Shown: positions 53,128-61,685, counted from the first letter of the stretch. The stretch: 64,000 nucleotides of DNA from Streptomyces ficellus (GCF_030406405.1 NZ_JAUEPL010000017.1:1-64000), one strand, 5' to 3'. The notes: generated from the sequence alone by a model not told the origin. Numbers and translations: made by a program.

Positions 53128-54039
53128 TCAGCCCTTCACCGCGCCGGCGCTGAAGCCGGTGATCAGCCACTTCTGGATGAAGGCGAAGACGATCACGACC
53201 GGGACGGCCGCGACGACACCGCCCGCCGCCAGCGCGCCCAGGTCCACGCTGTCGGCGCCGATCAGGGTGTTGAGGCCGACGGGGATGGTCTGCTTGTCCT
53301 GTTCGCTGAGGAACATCAGGGCGAACAGGAAGTGGTTCCAGCTGTGGACGAAGGCGAAGGAGCCGACCGCGATGAGCCCGGGCCGCAGCAGCGGCAGGAC
53401 CACCGCGCAGAAGGCGCGGAAGCGGGAGCAGCCGTCCACCCAGGCGGCCTCCTCCAGGGAGACCGGCACGTTCTTGATGAATCCGCTGATCAGGATGATG
53501 GACAGGGGCAGTTGGAAGACCGTCTCCGCGATAATGACGCTGCCCAGGGAGTTGATCATCCGCATGTTGCGGAAGATCTCGAAGAGCGGGACCAGCATCA
53601 GGGCGCCCGGGATGAACTGCGAGCACAGCAGCGCCAGCATGAAGCCGTTCTTGATCCGGAAGGTGAACCGGGCCAGTGCGTATCCGCCGGACAGGGCGAT
53701 GAGGGTGGTGGTGATCAGCGTGGCGACGCCGACGAGCATGCTGTTCTGGAAGAAGACCCCGAAGCTGCGTTCGTTCCAGACCTTGTCGAAGTGCTCGAAG
53801 GTCAGCGGCCAGGGCACCAGCGACGTCGACCCGGCGGGCCGCAGCGCGAACAGCAGCATCCAGTAGAAGGGGACGAGCGTGAACAGCAGGTACAGCCCGA
53901 GCGGGACGTAGATCTGCCAGCGCGGTACGTCGTCGAAGGCGCGCTCCCGCTTCGGGGCGCGTGCCCCGGACGGGGGCGCGGGCGGCTGGGGCGTGGGCAC
54001 GCGCGCGTGGGTGCCCTTCTCCGCGAGTGCGGCGGTCAT
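53128..54039 (-). CDS. CUT1 sugar ABC transporter permease (MalG type)
   Basis: A 303-residue permease with six membrane helices after a polar N-terminus. The EAA loop reads EEAAWVDGCSRFRAFCAVVLPLLRPGL. It overlaps the partner permease by 4 bases. No ATPase gene is nearby, so the shared ATPase MsiK of Streptomyces probably energises it. Confidence 0.94.
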   Translation of the reverse strand: MTAALAEKGTHARVPTPQPPAPPSGARAPKRERAFDDVPRWQIYVPLGLYLLFTLVPFYWMLLFALRPAGSTSLVPWPLTFEHFDKVWNERSFGVFFQNSMLVGVATLITTTLIALSGGYALARFTFRIKNGFMLALLCSQFIPGALMLVPLFEIFRNMRMINSLGSVIIAETVFQLPLSIILISGFIKNVPVSLEEAAWVDGCSRFRAFCAVVLPLLRPGLIAVGSFAFVHSWNHFLFALMFLSEQDKQTIPVGLNTLIGADSVDLGALAAGGVVAAVPVVIVFAFIQKWLITGFSAGAVKG

Positions 54040-54968
54040 GTGCGGTCGCCTCCGAACTTGCTCAGGCGCAGATAGAGGATCGAGCAGAACAGGAGGATCA
54101 CGAACGCGACGGTGGTCAGCGCGGAGGCGTATCCGAAGTCGTGGCCCTCGATGCCGGTGTTGGCGATCATCAGGGGCAGCGTCGTGGTGACCCCGGCCGG
54201 ACCGCCGCCCGTGAGGGTGTAGAGCAGGTCGACGTTGTTGAACTCCCAGACGCCGCGCAGCAGCGTGGAGAGGATGATGGCGTCCTTCAGGTGCGGCAGG
54301 GTGATGTGGACGAACTGCCGCAGCCGGCCCGCGCCGTCCACCGACGCCGCCTCGTACAGGTCCCTGGGGATGGACTGGAGGTCGGCGAGGATGAGGATGG
54401 CGAAGAAGGGGACGCCGCGCCACAGTTCGGCGACGACCGCCGCCCAGAAGACGGTGCCCGTGTCGGAGAGCACGGAGGTGCCGTAGGAGCCGACGCCGAT
54501 GTCGGCGAGGTAGCGGCTCATGCCGGTGGACGGGTTGTAGAGCAGCATCCAGATGGTGGTGGTCAGCACGCCGGAGACGGCCCATGGCGAGAAGACCAGG
54601 GCGCGGGCGACGGCCCGGCCGACGAAGGTCTGGTTGACCAGCAGGGCCAGCACCAGCCCGAGGGCCAGTTGCAGGCTCACCTGGACGATGACCCACTTGG
54701 CGCTGAAGCCGAGCGTGGGCCAGAAGAGCGGGTCCTCGGTGAAGATGCGGGTGAAGTTGTCCAGCCCCGCGTAGCCGTTCTTCCAGGGCTTGGTGACGTT
54801 GTAGTTCTGCAGGCTGTAGTAGAAGACGCTCAGCACCGGGTAGGCGATGAAGCCGACCATGAGCAGGGCGGCGGGCGCGATCAGCAGGTAGGGGAGGCGG
54901 CGTGGTTCGGCTCCCGTGCCGCGCCGGCGGGCCCGGGGCTGTTTCGCCACGGCTGCGGCTTGGGCCAT
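54036..54968 (-). CDS. CUT1 sugar ABC transporter permease (MalF type)
   Basis: A 310-residue permease with six helices. The EAA loop is YEAASVDGAGRLRQFVHITLPHLKDA, and WRGVPFFAILILADLQSIP is typical of the family. ATG 54968 starts an internal transcription segment: the 94-base gap before it holds two palindromes. Together with the MalG-type permease and the binding protein at 46248 it should import oligogalacturonides or related pectin sugars. Confidence 0.94.
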   Translation of the reverse strand: MAQAAAVAKQPRARRRGTGAEPRRLPYLLIAPAALLMVGFIAYPVLSVFYYSLQNYNVTKPWKNGYAGLDNFTRIFTEDPLFWPTLGFSAKWVIVQVSLQLALGLVLALLVNQTFVGRAVARALVFSPWAVSGVLTTTIWMLLYNPSTGMSRYLADIGVGSYGTSVLSDTGTVFWAAVVAELWRGVPFFAILILADLQSIPRDLYEAASVDGAGRLRQFVHITLPHLKDAIILSTLLRGVWEFNNVDLLYTLTGGGPAGVTTTLPLMIANTGIEGHDFGYASALTTVAFVILLFCSILYLRLSKFGGDRT

Positions 54969-54997
54969 GACATGTCTCCGTTCGGTGTACGAGGCGG

Positions 54998-55011
54998 GCG
55001 AAGCGCTTCGC
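54998..55011. promoter_or_regulatory. LacI-type operator palindrome before the ABC permease genes
   Basis: GCGAAGCGCTTCGC is a perfect 14-bp palindrome with the CGCT/AGCG centre usual for LacI-family operators, 30 bases upstream of the permease start. Confidence 0.65.
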
Positions 55012-55018
55012 GGATGAC

Positions 55019-55034
55019 GTTCGGGATGCCGAAC
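55019..55034. promoter_or_regulatory. Second palindrome before the ABC permease genes
   Basis: GTTCGG and CCGAAC form exact arms around GATG, eight bases beyond the first palindrome. It may be a second regulator site. Confidence 0.45.
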
Positions 55035-55062
55035 AGACGTGATCCCGGTTCCGCGCAGGGGT

Positions 55063-56778
55063 TCAGCCCGCGTAGGGGTCCGGCACCTCGCCTTTTCGGG
55101 CCAGGAACGCGAAGTCGCAGCCGGTGTCGGCCTGGGTGATCTGCTCGCTGTAGAGGGCGCCGTAGCCGCGCCCGTACCGGGGCGGGGGCGGCGTCCACTC
55201 GGCCCGGCGCCGCGCAAGCTCCGCCTCGGGCACGTCGAGGTGGAGCGTGCGCGCCTGGACGTCGAGGGTGATGGGGTCACCGGTGCGGACCAGGGCCAGG
55301 GGCCCGCCCACGTACGACTCGGGTGCGATGTGCAGGACGCACGCGCCGTAACTGGTGCCGCTCATCCGGGCGTCGGAGATCCGCACCATGTCCCGCACGC
55401 CCTGCTTGAGCAGGTGGTCGGGGATGGGCAGCATCCCGTACTCGGGCATGCCGGGACCGCCCTTGGGGCCGGCGCCCCGCAGCACGAGCACATGGTCGCG
55501 GGTGATGCCGAGGTCCGGGTCGTTGATGGTGCGCTGCATGGTCCGGTAGTCGTCGAAGACGACGGCGGGTCCGGTGTGCTTGAGCAGGTGGGGTTCGGCC
55601 GCGATGTGCTTGATGACGGCGCCGTCGGGGCAGAGGTTGCCGCGCAGGACCGCGACCCCGCCCTCCCGGGCGAGCGGGTTGTCGCGCGGCCGGATCACGT
55701 CGTCGTCGTGCACCAGCGCGCCGTCGAGCTGTTCGCGCATCGTGGGGTGCGCGACGGTCGGCCGGTCCAGGTGGAGCAGATCGGTGATCCGCGACAGGAA
55801 CCCGGGCAGTCCGCCGGCGAAGTGGAAGTCCTCCATGAGGTGGCGCCCGCCGGGGCGGAGGTTGGCGAGCACGGGCACGGTCCGCGCGATCCGGTCGAAG
55901 TCGTCCAGGGTGAGCGTGACGCCGGAGCGGCCGGCCATGGCGATCAGGTGGATCACCGCGTTGGTGGAGCCGCCCAGCCCGAGGACGGTCGTCACGGCGT
56001 CCTCGTACGCCTCCGGGGTGAGGATCCGCGACAGCTTCAGGTCCTGGCGTACGAGGTCGACGATCCGCATCCCGGAGGCGGCGGCCATCCGGTCGTGGCC
56101 GGAGTCGACGGCCGGGATGGAGGAGGCCCCCGGCATGGTGACGCCCAGTGCCTCGGCGGCGGCCGTCAGCGTGGAGGCGGTGCCCATGGTCATGCAGTGG
56201 CCGGGCGAGCGGGCGAGCCCGCTCTCCAGTTCGGCCATCTCGCAGTCGCCGATGAGCCCGGCCCGCTTGTCGTCCCAGTATTTCCACATGTCCGTGCCGG
56301 AGCCCAGGACTTCGCCCCGCCAGTGGCCCGGCAGCATCGGCCCGGCCGGTACGAAGACGGTGGGCAGGTCGACCGTGGCGGCACCCATGAGCAGTGCGGG
56401 CGTGGACTTGTCGCAGCCGCCCATCAGCACCGCGCCGTCCACCGGATAGGACCGGAGCAGTTCCTCCGTCTCCATCGCCAGCATGTTGCGGTACAGCATG
56501 GGGGTGGGCTTCTGGAACGTCTCGGAGAGGGTGGAGACCGGGAATTCGAGCGGGAAGCCCCCGGCCTGCCACACGCCCCGCTTCACGGCCTGGGCGCGGT
56601 CGCGCAGGTGGACGTGGCAGGGGTTGATGTCGGACCAGGTGTTGAGGATGGCGATGACCGGCTTGCCGAGGTGCTCCTCGGGCAGGTAGCCGAGCTGCCG
56701 GGTACGGGCCCGGTGGCTGAACGAGCGGAGCCCGTCCGTCCCGTACCACTGGTGGCTGCGGAGCTGTTCGGGGTTCAT
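55063..56778 (-). CDS. IlvD/Edd-family sugar-acid dehydratase
   Basis: A 571-residue iron-sulphur dehydratase. Cluster ligands are in NTWSDINPCHVHL, LMGGCDKSTPALLMG and GDCEMAELESG...SPGHCMTMG. Other blocks are PAVDSGHDRMAAASGMR, VLGLGGSTNAVIHL and SDARMSGTSYGACVLHIAPES. It most resembles pentonate/hexonate dehydratases such as L-arabinonate dehydratase rather than biosynthetic IlvD; the context suggests an aldonic or aldaric acid from pectin. It overlaps the DapA-family gene by 4 bases. Confidence 0.92.
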   Translation of the reverse strand: MNPEQLRSHQWYGTDGLRSFSHRARTRQLGYLPEEHLGKPVIAILNTWSDINPCHVHLRDRAQAVKRGVWQAGGFPLEFPVSTLSETFQKPTPMLYRNMLAMETEELLRSYPVDGAVLMGGCDKSTPALLMGAATVDLPTVFVPAGPMLPGHWRGEVLGSGTDMWKYWDDKRAGLIGDCEMAELESGLARSPGHCMTMGTASTLTAAAEALGVTMPGASSIPAVDSGHDRMAAASGMRIVDLVRQDLKLSRILTPEAYEDAVTTVLGLGGSTNAVIHLIAMAGRSGVTLTLDDFDRIARTVPVLANLRPGGRHLMEDFHFAGGLPGFLSRITDLLHLDRPTVAHPTMREQLDGALVHDDDVIRPRDNPLAREGGVAVLRGNLCPDGAVIKHIAAEPHLLKHTGPAVVFDDYRTMQRTINDPDLGITRDHVLVLRGAGPKGGPGMPEYGMLPIPDHLLKQGVRDMVRISDARMSGTSYGACVLHIAPESYVGGPLALVRTGDPITLDVQARTLHLDVPEAELARRRAEWTPPPPRYGRGYGALYSEQITQADTGCDFAFLARKGEVPDPYAG

Positions 56779-57677
56779 ATGCTCCAGCCCCCGACCATCT
56801 CGGCGATCTCCGCGCGGCTCGCTTCGGGCAGCGGGCGGCTCGGCGGGCGCACGTCACGGCGGCACAGGCCGAGGGCCTGGAGGGCCTCCTTGACGACGGT
56901 GACGTTGTTGGCGGACTGGTCGGCGGCGCGCAGGTCCTCGAAGGGGCGGATCTGTTCCCAGACCTTGGCGGCGGCCGGGTAGTCGGCGGTGCGCAGCGCC
57001 TCCAGCATGGCGAGCGAGACGGCCGGTGCGACGTTGACCAGACCGGAGGTGAAGCCGGTCGCGCCCATGGCCCAGTAGGAGGGCGCGTACAGCTCGGCGA
57101 GTCCGGCGACCCACACGAACCGGTCGATGCCGGCGTCCCGGGCGACGGCGCCGAAGCGGGCGGCGTCGGGCACGGCGTACTTCACGCCGATGACGTTGGG
57201 GCACAGCTCGCCGAGCCGGGCGATGGTGGCGCCGTCGAGGAGCGGGTTGCGGATGTAGGGCACGACGCCCAGCTCGGGGACGGCGTCGGCGATCTCGCGG
57301 TGGTAGTCGATCCAGCCGTCGCGCGAGACGTACGGGTGCACGGGCTGGTGGACCATGACCATGCCGGCGCCCGCCTCGCGCGCGTGGCGGGCGGCGGCCG
57401 TCGCGGTGGGCACGTCGTGCCCGACGCCGACGAGGACGGCGGCGCGCTCGCCGGCCTCCTCGATGGTCAGCTCGGTGACCAGGCGGCGCTCCTCGGGGGT
57501 GAGGGTGTAGAACTCGCCGGTGTTGCCGTTGGGGGTGAGCGCCCGCACGCCGCCGTCGAGCAGCCTGCGCAGCAGCGCGCGGTAGGTGTCGCGCTCGACG
57601 CCGCCCCCGGCGTCGAAGGGCGTCACGGGGATCGCGACGACGTCCGCCAGTGCCGCCCTCGACGACGCGTGGTCCAT
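56775..57677 (-). CDS. DapA/dihydrodipicolinate synthase-family lyase
   Basis: A 300-residue TIM-barrel aldolase or dehydratase. NGNTGEFYTLTPEE, the catalytic Tyr in GVVPYIRNPLLDG and the Schiff-base lysine in VIGVKYAVPDA define the family. GEFYTLT replaces the GTTGE motif of true DapA, pointing to a keto-deoxy sugar acid substrate. ATG 57677 has AAGGGA 8 bases upstream; an ATG at 57698 that overlaps the gntR stop is the alternative. It is a second enzyme of this family besides the one at 59700. Confidence 0.88.
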   Translation of the reverse strand: MDHASSRAALADVVAIPVTPFDAGGGVERDTYRALLRRLLDGGVRALTPNGNTGEFYTLTPEERRLVTELTIEEAGERAAVLVGVGHDVPTATAAARHAREAGAGMVMVHQPVHPYVSRDGWIDYHREIADAVPELGVVPYIRNPLLDGATIARLGELCPNVIGVKYAVPDAARFGAVARDAGIDRFVWVAGLAELYAPSYWAMGATGFTSGLVNVAPAVSLAMLEALRTADYPAAAKVWEQIRPFEDLRAADQSANNVTVVKEALQALGLCRRDVRPPSRPLPEASRAEIAEMVGGWSI

Positions 57678-57694
57678 GCGGCTGTCCCTTTCCC

Positions 57695-58363
57695 TCATGA
57701 GTGGTCCTCGCCGTCGGGGAAGGCCCGCTGGACGAAGGAGGCGATGTGGTCGTGCAGGGCGCTCGCGGCGCCCTCGGCGTCCCCGGCCAGCGCCAGGCCG
57801 AGGATCTGCCGGTGCTCGTCGGCCTCGCGCTGCCAGGAGGGGTCGGTGCTCCAGGCGACGGTCGACACGAGCGCGGCCTGCTCGCGCACCTCGTCGAGCA
57901 TCCTGGCCAGCAGCGGGTTGCCGCACGGCAGGTACAGGGCGCGGTGGAACTCCCGGTTGGCGAGGGAGCGTTCGGCCTGGTCGGCGGCGCTGTCGGCGTC
58001 GATGAGCGCCTGCCCGGCGGCCTCCAGGGACGCGCGGCGGGTGATGGTGCGGCGCAGCGCCTCGGGTTCGAGGAGCAGCCGTACGTCGTACACCTCGCGG
58101 GCCATGGCCGCGTCGACGGTGCGGACGGTGACGCCCTTGTACTGGCTCATGACGACGAGTCCGGTTCCGGCGAGGGTCTTCAGGGCTTCCCGTACGGGCG
58201 TCTTGGACACTCCGTACTGCGCGGCCAGTTCGGCCTCCACCAGCGCTTTGCCGGGGGCGAACTGCCCGGTGAGGATGGCGTGTTTGATCGCTTCCAGCAC
58301 GTACTGCGTGCGGGAGGGGATCGGGGTGGGGGCGGCGAAGGCCATACGGGCGACTGCTCTCAT
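57695..58363 (-). CDS. GntR-family (FCD) transcriptional regulator
   Basis: A 222-residue regulator with a winged helix (residues 15-75: SRTQYVLEAIKHAILTGQF, YGVSKTPVREALKTLAGTGLV) and an FCD effector domain whose metal-binding histidines lie in EFHRALY, DEHRQIL and HDHIASF. FadR/UxuR-like FCD proteins sense sugar acids. It is the first gene of the minus-strand operon, and an operator-like CGTAC-GAA-GTACG lies at 58391-58403 just upstream, so it probably represses the pectin genes. Confidence 0.92.
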   Translation of the reverse strand: MRAVARMAFAAPTPIPSRTQYVLEAIKHAILTGQFAPGKALVEAELAAQYGVSKTPVREALKTLAGTGLVVMSQYKGVTVRTVDAAMAREVYDVRLLLEPEALRRTITRRASLEAAGQALIDADSAADQAERSLANREFHRALYLPCGNPLLARMLDEVREQAALVSTVAWSTDPSWQREADEHRQILGLALAGDAEGAASALHDHIASFVQRAFPDGEDHS

Positions 58364-58390
58364 ATCTCACGTATCGCGTCTCATATATGA

Positions 58391-58403
58391 CGTACGAAGT
58401 ACG
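58391..58403. promoter_or_regulatory. GntR operator candidate
   Basis: CGTAC and GTACG arms around GAA, within an AT-richer stretch (CATATATGACG) 28 bases upstream of gntR. Suits FCD-type autoregulation. Confidence 0.5.
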
Positions 58404-58450
58404 ACGCGATGAAGTTAGGGCGGTGGCATGGATTCGTCAACGCTTCTGAC

Positions 58451-58480
58451 AAAAAAGGCCCGACCGGATCGGCCGGGCCT
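58451..58480 (-). terminator. Rho-independent terminator with T6 tract
   Basis: On the minus strand the stem AGGCCCG...CGGGCCT is followed immediately by TTTTTT, a textbook intrinsic terminator, 45 bases past the stop codon of the gene at 58525. It separates that operon from gntR. Confidence 0.93.
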
Positions 58481-58524
58481 CCACAGGGGCGGGGACACGG
58501 GATGTTGGGGCGCGCGGCGCCGCG

Positions 58525-59703
58525 TCAGCGCAGGGCCCGCAGGGCCTTGGTGACCGCCGCGAGGTCCGGGGTGGAGGCCAGGCCCGCGTGGTACAGGCGC
58601 AGTTCGGTGGCGCCCAGCTCGCGGGCGCGGGCCGCGTCGGCGGCGAGGGTGGCCGGGGAGCCGCCCATGCCGGTCACCACCGTGAAGTTGGCCGCGAGAA
58701 CGGTGTCCACGCGCGCGTGCGCGGCGAACGGCGGCAGCACCGTCTCCGCGCCGCCGCCCGTGCAGGGCAGGACGACGCCGTCCGCGACGGACAGGATGTG
58801 CGCGGGGTCCACGCCGGGGTTGGCGCCCGTGCGGTACGGGGCGGGGTCGGCGTGCAGCAGGATCCGGAAGCCCGCGGGGGCGGCCGCCCGTACCGCCGCG
58901 ATGGCCGCCTCCTGGAGGGTGCGGGCGGCCCGGGTGCGCCAGGCGAGGGTGGCCGCGGCGGCACCGGCGCCCAGGAGCTTCTCGACGGCGGGCCACCCGG
59001 CTTCTGGTGATCCGCCCGACGCCCACACGGGCTCCAGGGCGCGGCGCACGGTGGCGCCCAGCTCGTCGGGGTCCAGGCCCTCCCCGGCGTACCCGTCACG
59101 GCAAGTGGCGCAGAAGCACAGGGACATCAGGTACTGCGCGGCGTCCCCGAGGGCGACGCCGCCGGTCTTGTCGTGGGCGTGCAGGTGCGCCATGCCGTAC
59201 CAGCCGCACGACTCCAGCTCCGTGCCGCGCGCCGCGGGACGCACCGCCGCCTCGGCGGCCAGATCGGTGAGGTAGTCCCGTACGGCGCTCTGCGCGACGC
59301 ACGGCGCCCACGGGTAGCGGTCGCCGTACGCGTTGACCACCGACGTGCCGGGGTGCTCGGCACCCAGGCGGGAGCTGTGCGCGAGGACGACCCAGCTGTG
59401 TACGTCGAGTCCGGCGGCCTCCAGTGCCTCGGTGGCCTCCCCGTACGCGTCGCCGGGCGCCCACCGGCCCGCCGCGTACGGCCGCGGTTCACGGCCCGCC
59501 CAGCGGGCGGGGTCGGGCGGGTAGAGGACGGCCGCGTACTCGGCGGTGACCACGCGGTGGCGCGGGTGACGCGGCGTCAGGGCGCGGGTGGAGTGGTACG
59601 CGGCGGCGAGGGTGACCTGCCGCACGCCGAGGTCCGCGATCCGGGCGGGGGCGTCCGGGTCTCCGATGACGTCCCAGGGGTAGACGAAGGTGGCGGTCTT
59701 CAC
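58525..59703 (-). CDS. Uncharacterised glycosyl-hydrolase-like TIM-barrel protein
   Basis: A 392-residue protein I cannot place in a named family. It begins ATFVYPWDVIGDP, has DVHSWVVLAHSSRLG, YGDRYPWAPCVAQSAVRDYL and a CFCATCRDGY cysteine cluster. These are reminiscent of 'hypothetical glycosyl hydrolase' barrels, which often carry such a CxC..C patch after a barrel strand. No signal peptide. It overlaps the 5-dehydro-4-deoxyglucarate dehydratase gene by 4 bases, so it probably acts on a uronate-derived compound in the cytoplasm. Confidence 0.72.
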   Translation of the reverse strand: MKTATFVYPWDVIGDPDAPARIADLGVRQVTLAAAYHSTRALTPRHPRHRVVTAEYAAVLYPPDPARWAGREPRPYAAGRWAPGDAYGEATEALEAAGLDVHSWVVLAHSSRLGAEHPGTSVVNAYGDRYPWAPCVAQSAVRDYLTDLAAEAAVRPAARGTELESCGWYGMAHLHAHDKTGGVALGDAAQYLMSLCFCATCRDGYAGEGLDPDELGATVRRALEPVWASGGSPEAGWPAVEKLLGAGAAAATLAWRTRAARTLQEAAIAAVRAAAPAGFRILLHADPAPYRTGANPGVDPAHILSVADGVVLPCTGGGAETVLPPFAAHARVDTVLAANFTVVTGMGGSPATLAADAARARELGATELRLYHAGLASTPDLAAVTKALRALR

Positions 59704-60629
59704 GCGCCGCTCCCCACCAGGGCCCGGCCGCGTTCGATGATCTCGGCGAGTTCATCGATGTGGGCGGGCGCGGGTTCGCTGAGCGGCGGGCGGACCTCGC
59801 CGACGTCCAGTCCGCCCAGCCGCACGGCCGCCTTGACGAGCGAGACCGCGTATCCCCGGCCCTTGGCGCGCAGTTCGACCAGCGGCCGGTAGAAGCCGTC
59901 GATGAGCCGGTTCACGGTCGCCTCGTCGCCGCCGTTCAGCGCCCGGTGGAAGGCGAGGGCGAGGTCGGGGGCGAAGCAGAAGACGGCGGAGGAGTAGAGC
60001 GTGACGCCGATGCCCCGGTAGGCGAGGCCGGTCAGTTCGGCGGTGGGCAGTCCGTTGAAGTACAGCAGGTCGAGCCCTTCGGCGCGTACGGCGCTGACGA
60101 TGCGCTGCATCAGGTCCAGGTCGCCGTACCCGTCCTTGAGCCCGATCACTCCCTCGACGCGGGCGAGCCGCGCGACGGTCCCGGGGGCGAAGACGGCGTT
60201 GTCGCGCTGGTAGACGATCACCTCCAGGCCGGTCGCCCCGGCGAGGGCGGTGTAGTGGCGCAGCAGGCCCTCCTGGTCGGCGACGACGAGGTAGGGCGGC
60301 ATGGCGAGCAGCCCGTCGGCGCCCGCCTCCTCGGCGAGCTTCGCGTACTGGATCGCGAGGGCCGTGCCGTATCCGGCGCCCGCGATCACCGGCACCCGCC
60401 CGGCGGTCTCCTCGACGGCGGCGGCGACGCAGGCGCGGAACTCCTCGGGGGTGAGGGCGTGGAACTCACCCGTGCCACAGCAGGCGAAGACCGCCCCGGC
60501 ACCGGCCTCCACCCCGGCGCGCACATGCGCGCGGAACACCGTGAGGTCGAGCGCGCCGTCCGGTCCGTACGCGGTGACGGGGAAGAAGAGCAGGCCGTCG
60601 AGTCGGCCGGCGAGCGGGGCTGGGGTCAC
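59700..60629 (-). CDS. 5-dehydro-4-deoxyglucarate dehydratase (KDGDH)
   Basis: A 309-residue DapA-superfamily enzyme converting 5-dehydro-4-deoxy-D-glucarate to 2,5-dioxovalerate, CO2 and water. Motifs: CCGTGEFHALTPEEF, the catalytic Tyr in VIVYQRDNAVFAPG and the Schiff-base Lys in VIGLKDGYGDLDLMQRIV, which are characteristic of KDGDH. GTG 60629 has AGGGAG six bases upstream. It is divergent from uronate dehydrogenase and is the product-forming step before the semialdehyde dehydrogenase. Confidence 0.9.
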   Translation of the reverse strand: MTPAPLAGRLDGLLFFPVTAYGPDGALDLTVFRAHVRAGVEAGAGAVFACCGTGEFHALTPEEFRACVAAAVEETAGRVPVIAGAGYGTALAIQYAKLAEEAGADGLLAMPPYLVVADQEGLLRHYTALAGATGLEVIVYQRDNAVFAPGTVARLARVEGVIGLKDGYGDLDLMQRIVSAVRAEGLDLLYFNGLPTAELTGLAYRGIGVTLYSSAVFCFAPDLALAFHRALNGGDEATVNRLIDGFYRPLVELRAKGRGYAVSLVKAAVRLGGLDVGEVRPPLSEPAPAHIDELAEIIERGRALVGSGA

Positions 60630-60723
60630 GGGCGCTCCCTGGACAGGCAACGTGCACGAATCTGACTATCGTCTACATTTCTGAACGCCGCCACGCTAGG
60701 GCAGCCCCCTTGCGCCGGTCAAG

Positions 60724-60788
60724 GCGACACTTGACGGAAAACCTCAACGCGGGCGCGGAGTTGACCCGCGCCCCGCGACACTTGACGG
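60724..60788. repeat. 14-bp direct repeat in the uronate promoter region
   Basis: GCGACACTTGACGG occurs at 60724-60737 and again at 60775-60788, 51 bases apart, in the divergent region between KDGDH and uronate dehydrogenase. The second copy contains the -35 element of the predicted uronate dehydrogenase promoter, so this may be a regulator site. Confidence 0.75.
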
Positions 60789-60810
60789 TGTTCCGGGCGC
60801 CTCTTTAGCG
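60782..60810 (+). promoter_or_regulatory. Predicted promoter of uronate dehydrogenase
   Basis: TTGACG (60782-60787) and TTAGCG (60805-60810) with a 17-base spacer, 65 bases before the start codon. Confidence 0.5.
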
Positions 60811-60875
60811 TGTCCAGGCTTGTGAATGCTGCTCACGCAGGTGACCGGCCGCGCTTCTACCGAGGAGACCCGCCC

Positions 60876-61685
60876 ATGCCCGCTCCCCGCACCGTCCTGC
60901 TCACCGGCGCCGCCGGCGGCCTCGGCACCCTGATGCGGGGACTGCTGCCCGCGTACGGATACGAGCTCCGCCTCTTCGACCTGACTCCCATCGAGGGCGA
61001 GCGGGACGCGATCGCCGGCGACCTCGCCGACAAGGAGGCGGTACGGGAGGCCGTACGGGGCGTCGACGCGATCATCCACCTGGCGGGCATCTCCCTGGAA
61101 GCCCCCTTCGAGAAGATCCTGCGCGCCAACATCGAAGGGACGTACCACCTGTACGAGGCCGCCCGCGAGGAGGGCGTGCGCCGGATCGTCTTCGCCTCCA
61201 GCAACCACGCGGTCGGCTTCACCCCCCGCCCGCGCGAGGGCGACCCCCTCATCCCCATCGACACACCGCACCGCCCCGACACCTTCTACGGCCTGTCCAA
61301 GTGCTTCGGCGAGGACCTCGCCCAGCTCTACTGGGACCTGCACGGCCTCGAAACCGTCTCCGTACGCATCGGCTCCTGCTTCATGGAGCCCACCTCCGTA
61401 CGGATGCTGTCCGTCTGGATGAGCCCCGGCGACGCCGCCCGCCTCTTCCACGCCGCCCTCACGGCCCCGGACGTCAAGCACACCGTGGTCTACGGCTCGT
61501 CCGCCAACACCCGCCTGTGGTGGGACCTCTCGACCGCCCGGGCGCTCGGCTACGAGCCGCAGGATGACTCCGAGCAGTACGCCGAGAAGCTCATCGCCGA
61601 GCAGGGCGAGCTGGACGACGCCAACCCCGCGCACGCCTGCCTGGGCGGACATTTCACCACCAACCCGCCCCAGTGGCCGCACTGA
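60876..61685 (+). CDS. udh: Uronate dehydrogenase (NAD-dependent)
   Basis: A 269-residue short-chain dehydrogenase that oxidises galacturonate or glucuronate to the aldaro-lactone. The NAD fold starts LLTGAAGGLGTLMRGLL. IVFASSNHAVGFTPR and the YxxxK active site DTFYGLSKCFGEDLAQLY match known uronate dehydrogenases. ATG 60876 has CGAGGAG upstream. It begins the oxidative uronate route opposite KDGDH. Confidence 0.88.
   Translation: MPAPRTVLLTGAAGGLGTLMRGLLPAYGYELRLFDLTPIEGERDAIAGDLADKEAVREAVRGVDAIIHLAGISLEAPFEKILRANIEGTYHLYEAAREEGVRRIVFASSNHAVGFTPRPREGDPLIPIDTPHRPDTFYGLSKCFGEDLAQLYWDLHGLETVSVRIGSCFMEPTSVRMLSVWMSPGDAARLFHAALTAPDVKHTVVYGSSANTRLWWDLSTARALGYEPQDDSEQYAEKLIAEQGELDDANPAHACLGGHFTTNPPQWPH

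Noticed and set aside
52010..53626. Long upstream extension of the PmoA-family frame
   Set aside because: It is an out-of-frame shadow of the oxidoreductase and permease genes, Arg/Pro-rich, without motifs.
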